Origin: Bradyrhizobium sp. 186
Lineage (GTDB): Bacteria; Pseudomonadota; Alphaproteobacteria; Rhizobiales; Xanthobacteraceae
Direction of reading: 5' to 3'
Assembly: GCF_023101685.1 (NCBI RefSeq)
Contig: NZ_CP082164.1
Coordinates: forward strand, 5,146,001-5,210,000
DNA length: 64,000 bases
The stretch's first letter is position 1. Each line of letters starts with the position of its first letter. Positions 59,239-64,000 of the stretch are shown here, piece after piece. The notes beneath the pieces were generated by a model, which saw nothing but the letters and a program-made list of their open reading frames with translations, did no database searches and was not told where the DNA came from. Position numbers and translations under genes: made by a program.

Positions 59239-60981
59239 ATGGCCGAGACCTACCCAAGCCCCCGTTTTGGCGCGCCGCGAGAGCCGAAATCGCCCGTGAA
59301 TCCGGGCAGCCGGCTCGTGCTCATGCTCGACTTCGTCACGGCCAGCCATGCCCGCGCCGTCGGCTTCCTGGTGCTCTGTGCGCTGCTGCTGTTCTTGCCG
59401 GGCTTCTTCACCATTCCGCCGATCGACCGCGACGAGGCGCGCTTTGCGCAGGCCACCAAGCAGATGGTCGAGAGCGGCGACTACGTCGACATCCGCTTCC
59501 AGGAGGACGTCCGCTACAAGAAGCCGGTCGGCATCTACTGGCTGCAATCGGCCGCCGTCGAAACCGCGGCGGCGCTCGGGCTGCCGCGGGCCGAATTGCG
59601 CATCTGGGTCTATCGGATGCCGTCGCTGATCGGTGCGACCGGCGCCGTGCTCATGACCTATTGGGCCGCGCTCGGCTTCGTCACGCGGCGCGCCGCCGTG
59701 CTGGCGGCGCTGATGATGTCCGCCTCGGTGCTGCTCGGCGTCGAAGCGCGGCTCGCCAAGACCGATGCAATGCTGCTGTTCTGCGTGGTCGCTGCGATGG
59801 GGGCGATGGCGCGGGCTTATCTGTCCTGGCAGCGCGCAGAGGACGAGACGCATCCGCCCTGGAGCTGGCCTGCGATCTTCTGGACCGCGCTCGCCGTTGG
59901 CATCCTGATCAAGGGCCCGCTGATCCTGATGTTCGCAGGCCTGACCGTGGTCGCGCTCGCAATCCAGGATCGCGATGCCTCCTGGCTGTGGCGGCTGCGC
60001 CCGGTCTGGGGCCTGATGTGGATGCTGGTGCTGGTGCTGCCCTGGTTCATCGCGATCTTCTGGCGCGCGGGCGACGCCTTCTTTGCCGACTCCGTCGGTG
60101 GCGACATGCTTAGCAAGATCGGCGCCCAGGAATCCCACGGCGCGCCGCCCGGACTTTATCTGGCGTTGTTCTGGATCACGTTCTGGCCGGGTGCGCCGCT
60201 CGCGGCGATGGCGGCGCCCGCGGTCTGGCGCGCGCGGCGCGAGCCCGGCGCGCAATTCCTGCTGGCGTGGCTGATCCCGTCCTGGATCGTGTTCGAGGCG
60301 GTGCTGACCAAGCTGCCGCATTACGTGCTGCCGCTGTACCCTGCGATCGCGATCCTCACCGCCGGCGCGCTGGAGCGCCGCGTGCTGTCGCGGTCCTGGC
60401 TGATGCGCGGCTCGGCCTGGTGGTTCGCGATCCCCGCGGCCGGCGCGATCATCGCAGTGGTCGGCGCGGTCATGCTGACGCGGCAGCCTGCCTTCGTGGC
60501 CTGGCCGTTCATCGCGGCCTCGCTGATCTTCGGCCTGTTCGCCTGGTGGCTCTACGACAACAACCGCGCCGAGCGCTCGCTGCTCAACGCGCTGGTCGCC
60601 GCGCTGATGCTGGCGGTGGCGATCTACGGCATCGTGCTGCCGTCGTTGATCCCGCTGTTTCCGAGCATCGAGATCGCGCGCGCCCTGCGCAACGTCACCT
60701 GCGTCGGTCCGAAGGCCGCATCGGCTGGTTATCATGAGCCGAGCCTCGTGTTCCTGACGGGCACCTCGACACTGCTCACCGATGGTTCGGGCGCGGCAGA
60801 CTTCCTGCGGCAGGGGAGCTGCCGCTTTGCACTGATCGAGCAGCGTTCCGAGCGCAGCTTCGTGCAGCGCGCCGAGGCGACCGGGCTGCGCTACAAGGTG
60901 GGTACGCGCATCGACGGCTACAATTTCTCGCAAGGCCGCGCGATCTCGATCTCGATCTTCCGCTCGGAAGGCACCGAGTAG
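59239..60981 (+). CDS. GT39-type membrane glycosyltransferase (ArnT-like)
   Basis: A 580-residue polytopic protein of the dolichyl-phosphate-mannose/ArnT superfamily, which uses a polyprenyl-phosphate sugar donor in the periplasm. After the first membrane helix comes IPPIDRDEARFAQATKQMVE (the DE catalytic acidic pair of GT-C enzymes), then VRYKKPVGIYWLQSAA, and about eleven more helices (including LIPSWIVFEAVLTKLPHYVL). It heads a cluster with PAP2, GT2 and LAB_N genes. A role in adding sugar to lipid A or another envelope lipid is inferred. Confidence 0.85.
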   Translation: MAETYPSPRFGAPREPKSPVNPGSRLVLMLDFVTASHARAVGFLVLCALLLFLPGFFTIPPIDRDEARFAQATKQMVESGDYVDIRFQEDVRYKKPVGIYWLQSAAVETAAALGLPRAELRIWVYRMPSLIGATGAVLMTYWAALGFVTRRAAVLAALMMSASVLLGVEARLAKTDAMLLFCVVAAMGAMARAYLSWQRAEDETHPPWSWPAIFWTALAVGILIKGPLILMFAGLTVVALAIQDRDASWLWRLRPVWGLMWMLVLVLPWFIAIFWRAGDAFFADSVGGDMLSKIGAQESHGAPPGLYLALFWITFWPGAPLAAMAAPAVWRARREPGAQFLLAWLIPSWIVFEAVLTKLPHYVLPLYPAIAILTAGALERRVLSRSWLMRGSAWWFAIPAAGAIIAVVGAVMLTRQPAFVAWPFIAASLIFGLFAWWLYDNNRAERSLLNALVAALMLAVAIYGIVLPSLIPLFPSIEIARALRNVTCVGPKAASAGYHEPSLVFLTGTSTLLTDGSGAADFLRQGSCRFALIEQRSERSFVQRAEATGLRYKVGTRIDGYNFSQGRAISISIFRSEGTE

Positions 60982-60982
60982 G

Positions 60983-61828
60983 ATGCCGACGCCCGCTGAC
61001 ATCGCGCCGCGCGCGAGCTATCCCACGCAATTGCTCGCGGTGTCGGGCCGTGCCCTGGCGCAGCTCGTGCGCGCGCCCTCCCATTCGCGCCGCGCCGAGG
61101 CTGCCCGAAAACTGGCGCGGCATTCGCTGTGGCTCAGTATGGCGGGCGCGGCGTTGGTCATCGCGCTCATGGTCGCGTTCGATCAGACCGAGATCCAGTT
61201 GATGCCGGCGCGCGGCACGCCCGGGCTGTGGCCGATCCGCATCCTCACCGATTTCGGCAAGGATGAGTATGTGCTCTCGGTGCTGGCCATAGCGCTCGTG
61301 GCCGTGGCCCTCGTTGCGGCTGGCTTGCATGGCTCCCGCCGCGCGTTGCTGCTTGGTCTCGGCACCCGGCTGCAATTCATGTTTCTATCCGTTGCTGTGC
61401 CCGTGTCCGTCGCCGAGATCCTGAAATTTCTCATCGGCCGCGGGCGTCCGTTCGTCGGCGGCCAGGCCAATCCGTTCAACTTCATACCGTTCGAAGGAAC
61501 GGGAGCCTATGCCAGCCTGCCGTCGGGGCATGCGGTGACGGCGTTCGCATTGGCTTTTGCGGTCGGTGCGCTGTGGCCGCGCCTGCGCGTGTTCATGTTC
61601 ACTTACGCAATCGTGATCCTGCTGACGCGGTTGGTGCTGCTCGCGCACCATCCGAGCGACGTTGTGGCCGGCGCCCTGGTCGGCATGGTCGGCGCCATGG
61701 CGGTCCGCTACTGGTTTGCAGCCCGAAGTCTCGGCTTTGCCATCCATGCCGATGGCACCGTCGCGGCCCTTCCGGAGCCGGTCTCGGGCCGCCTCAAAAG
61801 GGTTGCCCGCGGGGCCTTCGCCCCATAA
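60983..61828 (+). CDS. PAP2-family membrane phosphatase
   Basis: A 281-residue membrane phosphatase with six hydrophobic segments. The three PAP2 motifs are present: KFLIGRGRPF (motif 1), SLPSGHAVTAF (motif 2, PSGH) and TRLVLLAHHPSDVVAG (motif 3, with the catalytic His). It could remove phosphate from lipid A or recycle polyprenyl diphosphate released by the neighbouring glycosyltransferases. It lies one base after the GT39 gene stop. Confidence 0.9.
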   Translation: MPTPADIAPRASYPTQLLAVSGRALAQLVRAPSHSRRAEAARKLARHSLWLSMAGAALVIALMVAFDQTEIQLMPARGTPGLWPIRILTDFGKDEYVLSVLAIALVAVALVAAGLHGSRRALLLGLGTRLQFMFLSVAVPVSVAEILKFLIGRGRPFVGGQANPFNFIPFEGTGAYASLPSGHAVTAFALAFAVGALWPRLRVFMFTYAIVILLTRLVLLAHHPSDVVAGALVGMVGAMAVRYWFAARSLGFAIHADGTVAALPEPVSGRLKRVARGAFAP

Positions 61829-61891
61829 AAGCGGCTCCTGCCGGGGCCGCCGGTTCCCGCGGCAGGCCAATTCCAACCACGAGCTTTCGAT

Positions 61892-62629
61892 TTGTCGTCG
61901 TCCCAGCCCTCGGTTTCCATCGTCGTTCCCGTGCGCAACGAAGCCGACAACATCGCGCCCCTGATCGAGGAGATCAGTGCGGCGCTCGACGGCCGCTGGG
62001 TCTATGAGATCATCTACGTCAACGACGGCTCGACCGATGCGACCGGCGAACGGCTCGCCGCGATCATGAAGCAGCGGGACAATCTGCGTCAGCTTCGCCA
62101 CGCCAGATCGACCGGCCAGTCCGCCGCTGTGCGCAGCGGCGTGCGCGCAGCGCGGGGCGAGATCGTGGCGACGCTCGACGGCGACGGCCAGAACAATCCG
62201 GCCTTCCTGCCGGACCTGATCACGGCGGTCGAGAAGGGCGTGGGGCGCGTCGGTCTCGCCGCCGGGCAACGCGTCGGACGCAAGGACACCGGCTTCAAGA
62301 AGTTTCAGTCGCGCATCGCCAACGGCGTGCGCGGGTCGATCCTGAACGACGGCACGCGCGACACCGGCTGTGGGTTGAAGGCGTTCCCGCGCGAGGCCTT
62401 CCTGACGATGCCCTATTTCGACGGGCTGCATCGCTTCCTGCCGGCGCTGGTTCGCCGTGAAGGCTACGAGATCGCCTATGTCGACGTGATCGACCGGCCG
62501 CGCCGCTCCGGCGTGTCAAATTACGGCTTCTTCGACCGGTTGTGGATCGGGATCATGGATCTCGCCGGCGTGTGGTGGCTGATCCGCCGCAAGAAGCCGA
62601 CACCGGATGTGACTGAGGTGAAGGCATGA
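61892..62629 (+). CDS. GT2-family polyprenyl-phosphate glycosyltransferase
   Basis: A 245-residue glycosyltransferase of the DPM1/ArnC-like type. The Rossmann-like domain has VSIVVPVRNEADNIAPLI, then IIYVNDGSTDAT, then GEIVATLDGDGQNNP (DxD) and the DTGCGLKAFPREAF region, with a RRSGVSNYG loop. It likely transfers a sugar from a nucleotide donor to polyprenyl phosphate, the donor for the GT39 protein. It begins with TTG at 61892 and overlaps the next gene by four bases. Confidence 0.88.
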   Translation: MSSSQPSVSIVVPVRNEADNIAPLIEEISAALDGRWVYEIIYVNDGSTDATGERLAAIMKQRDNLRQLRHARSTGQSAAVRSGVRAARGEIVATLDGDGQNNPAFLPDLITAVEKGVGRVGLAAGQRVGRKDTGFKKFQSRIANGVRGSILNDGTRDTGCGLKAFPREAFLTMPYFDGLHRFLPALVRREGYEIAYVDVIDRPRRSGVSNYGFFDRLWIGIMDLAGVWWLIRRKKPTPDVTEVKA

Positions 62630-62964
62630 TCATTCAATTCGGTCAGGCGCTGAGCAACTATCTCTACGACGTCTTCGTCGCCAAGTTCGACTTCTGGCTG
62701 GCGTTCGGCCTGGTGGCGCAGCTGTTCTTCACCGCGCGCTTCCTGGTGCAATGGATCGCGAGCGAGCGTGCCGGAAACAGCGTGGTGCCGATGGCGTTCT
62801 GGTTCTGCTCGATGGGCGGAGGGCTCATGACGCTGGTGTACGGCGTCGTGAAGCGCGAGCCGGTGATCATCCTCGGACAGGCGCTGGCGACCATCATCTA
62901 TGTTCGCAACATCATGCTGATCGTGAAAAACCGCGGCCGCGCCTCGAAGTCGCTGGACCGCTGA
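62626..62964 (+). CDS. LAB_N-domain (lipid-A-disaccharide synthase N-terminal-like) membrane protein
   Basis: A 112-residue inner-membrane protein with three helices (FDFWLAFGLVAQLFFTARFL, FWFCSMGGGLMTLVYGVV, PVIILGQALATIIYVRNIML). The FTARFLVQWIASERAGNSVVP stretch is the LAB_N signature. Such proteins are usually found beside GT2 enzymes and may act as a helper or flippase for the polyprenyl sugar; the role is inferred. The start overlaps the GT2 stop (ATGA). Confidence 0.9.
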   Translation: MIIQFGQALSNYLYDVFVAKFDFWLAFGLVAQLFFTARFLVQWIASERAGNSVVPMAFWFCSMGGGLMTLVYGVVKREPVIILGQALATIIYVRNIMLIVKNRGRASKSLDR

Positions 62965-63140
62965 CGCCCTCTACCCCGACCGTCCAAAATAAATCGAAAA
63001 CAACCCCATGCAAAGTAGCCGGCGACGGCTGCAATGCCTTGCGGAATTTTCGAATCGATTTGACACGTCGGGCAAAACGGTGGCACGACGCCATCATCGG
63101 GCAGGGTAACCGCGTCTGGCGGATGCACCGCTCGGACCGG

Positions 63141-64000
63141 CTAGCGCGGCAACGCCGAGGCCGCGCCGGAGGCGGGCAGGGCGGCCGCTTCCGCGTCGGG
63201 CCTGCGGTAAGGCTCTCCCGCCGCGTCCAGCACGGGATAGGCAACCGAGCAGATGTGCGAATGGATGCGACGCAGATCGCGCAGCACGTCGAGATGGAGC
63301 GAGGTGGTCTCGATGGTCTCGGGGCGGCCCTCGCGCAGGCGGTCGAGGTGGCGCTCGACCGCGGCAAGCTCGGTGTTGCGCAGCGCCGTCTTCTCGACCA
63401 GCAGCTTGCGGGCCTCGTTGGCGTCGCCCGACATGAACACGCCGAAGGCGATCCGCAGCGAGTCCATCGTGCGCTTGTGGAAGGCGGCGAGCTCCTCGGC
63501 GCCCTCGGGCGAGAACTGGAAGCGGCGCTTGATCTTCTTGGTCGCAAGCTCGCTCAGACTCTTGTCGATGATGTCGCCGATATGTTCGAGGTTGATGGTG
63601 AAGGAGATGATCTCCATCGCGCGCTGGCCCTCGCTCTCGTCGAGGCTGCCCCGCATGAGTTTCGTGACGTAGAGCTTGATGGCCTCATCGAGGCCGTCGA
63701 CGACATTGTCCATCTTCGAGACCTGGTCGACCAGCGCACGGTCGCCTGTCATCATCGCGGCCATCACCTTACGCAGCATGACCTCGACGAGGTCCCCCAT
63801 GCGTAGAGTTTCGCGGGCGGCATCGGCGAGCGCCAGCGACGGCGACTCCAACGCGGTCTCGTCGAGATAGCGCGGGTGGGCCGGATCGGCCTCACGGACG
63901 CGATCGGGCAGGATCCAGGTCAACAGGCGCGACATGGCGTCGAGCAGTCCGATGAAGAGGACGGCGGTGCCGACATTGAAGGCAATGTGGAAGGCCGCCG
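63141..64000 (-). CDS. Na/Pi cotransporter family protein with PhoU-like domain (partial)
   Basis: The 3' part of a gene that enters from the right edge; the visible product ends at 63141. It shows the last membrane stretch (AAFHIAFNVGTAVLFIGLLD) and then a PhoU-like helical domain (LSELATKKIKRRFQFSPEGA, then AAFHKRTMDSLRIAFGVFM), as in NptA/PNaS proteins. The ATG at 63935 is not taken as start because the frame continues with family-like sequence to the edge. It imports phosphate with Na+. Confidence 0.85.
   Translation of the reverse strand, partial: AAFHIAFNVGTAVLFIGLLDAMSRLLTWILPDRVREADPAHPRYLDETALESPSLALADAARETLRMGDLVEVMLRKVMAAMMTGDRALVDQVSKMDNVVDGLDEAIKLYVTKLMRGSLDESEGQRAMEIISFTINLEHIGDIIDKSLSELATKKIKRRFQFSPEGAEELAAFHKRTMDSLRIAFGVFMSGDANEARKLLVEKTALRNTELAAVERHLDRLREGRPETIETTSLHLDVLRDLRRIHSHICSVAYPVLDAAGEPYRRPDAEAAALPASGAASALPR

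Overview
The window looks like chromosome of a Bradyrhizobium-type alphaproteobacterium (order Hyphomicrobiales). The evidence is high GC, Omp31-like porins whose mature ends start DLAARPY, DUF3551 and DUF6894 type small proteins, TRAP transporters, small proteins containing ASNDN/ANDN strings, and the palindromic repeat whose arms read like DKPGHDG. No species call is possible from sequence reading alone.

Layout. 1-24.6 kb is ordinary chromosome: an Omp31-type porin, an OpgC-type acyltransferase, an NDUFS4-like complex I subunit, an Lrp/AsnC regulator, then a leucine/isovalerate catabolic operon (liuA, liuB, liuD, liuE; isovaleryl-CoA to acetoacetate plus acetyl-CoA) with a divergent AraC-type regulator. 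The operon lacks a methylglutaconyl-CoA hydratase gene. Next is a minus-strand block with a DapA-like aldolase and two TRAP transporters. The first TRAP system is damaged: dctM carries a frameshift, and dctQ lacks its 5' half next to a small palindromic repeat. The second TRAP set is intact. A run of small secreted and membrane proteins follows.

24.6-31.6 kb is accessory-looking DNA: a PLP-enzyme-like orphan, a small nested inverted-repeat element, an IS1182-like element, and an IS256-like element that splits an unknown gene.

31.65-51.34 kb is one integrative element of about 19.7 kb. It sits in the 3' end of a tRNA-Arg(TCT) gene. Its boundaries are an exact 18-bp duplication of the tRNA 3' end, and an 11-bp motif (ATTGCCTAACC) occurs at both ends as probable integrase arm sites. 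From left to right it carries two tandem IS5-type elements, a replication module (RecA-like ATPase, a cluster of GATCAGAGT repeats that may be an origin, an archaeo-eukaryotic type primase), a short phage-like operon ending in an HK97-type prohead protease (one gene split by the second copy of the IS256 element), a cargo zone (a second Omp31-type porin, an unpaired HigA-like antitoxin, a cold-shock protein, many small membrane proteins, and a DUF5131/TcmP pair), and then a XRE regulator, a probable excisionase and a tyrosine integrase that reads into the tRNA. No terminase, portal, capsid or tail gene is visible, so it resembles a phage satellite or a decayed prophage.

51.4-64 kb is chromosome again: a thioester alpha-2-macroglobulin overlapping pbpC (a periplasmic defence and peptidoglycan pair), a four-gene envelope lipid-glycosylation cluster (GT39, PAP2 phosphatase, GT2, LAB_N protein), and the 3' part of a Na/phosphate cotransporter with a PhoU-like domain running off the right edge.
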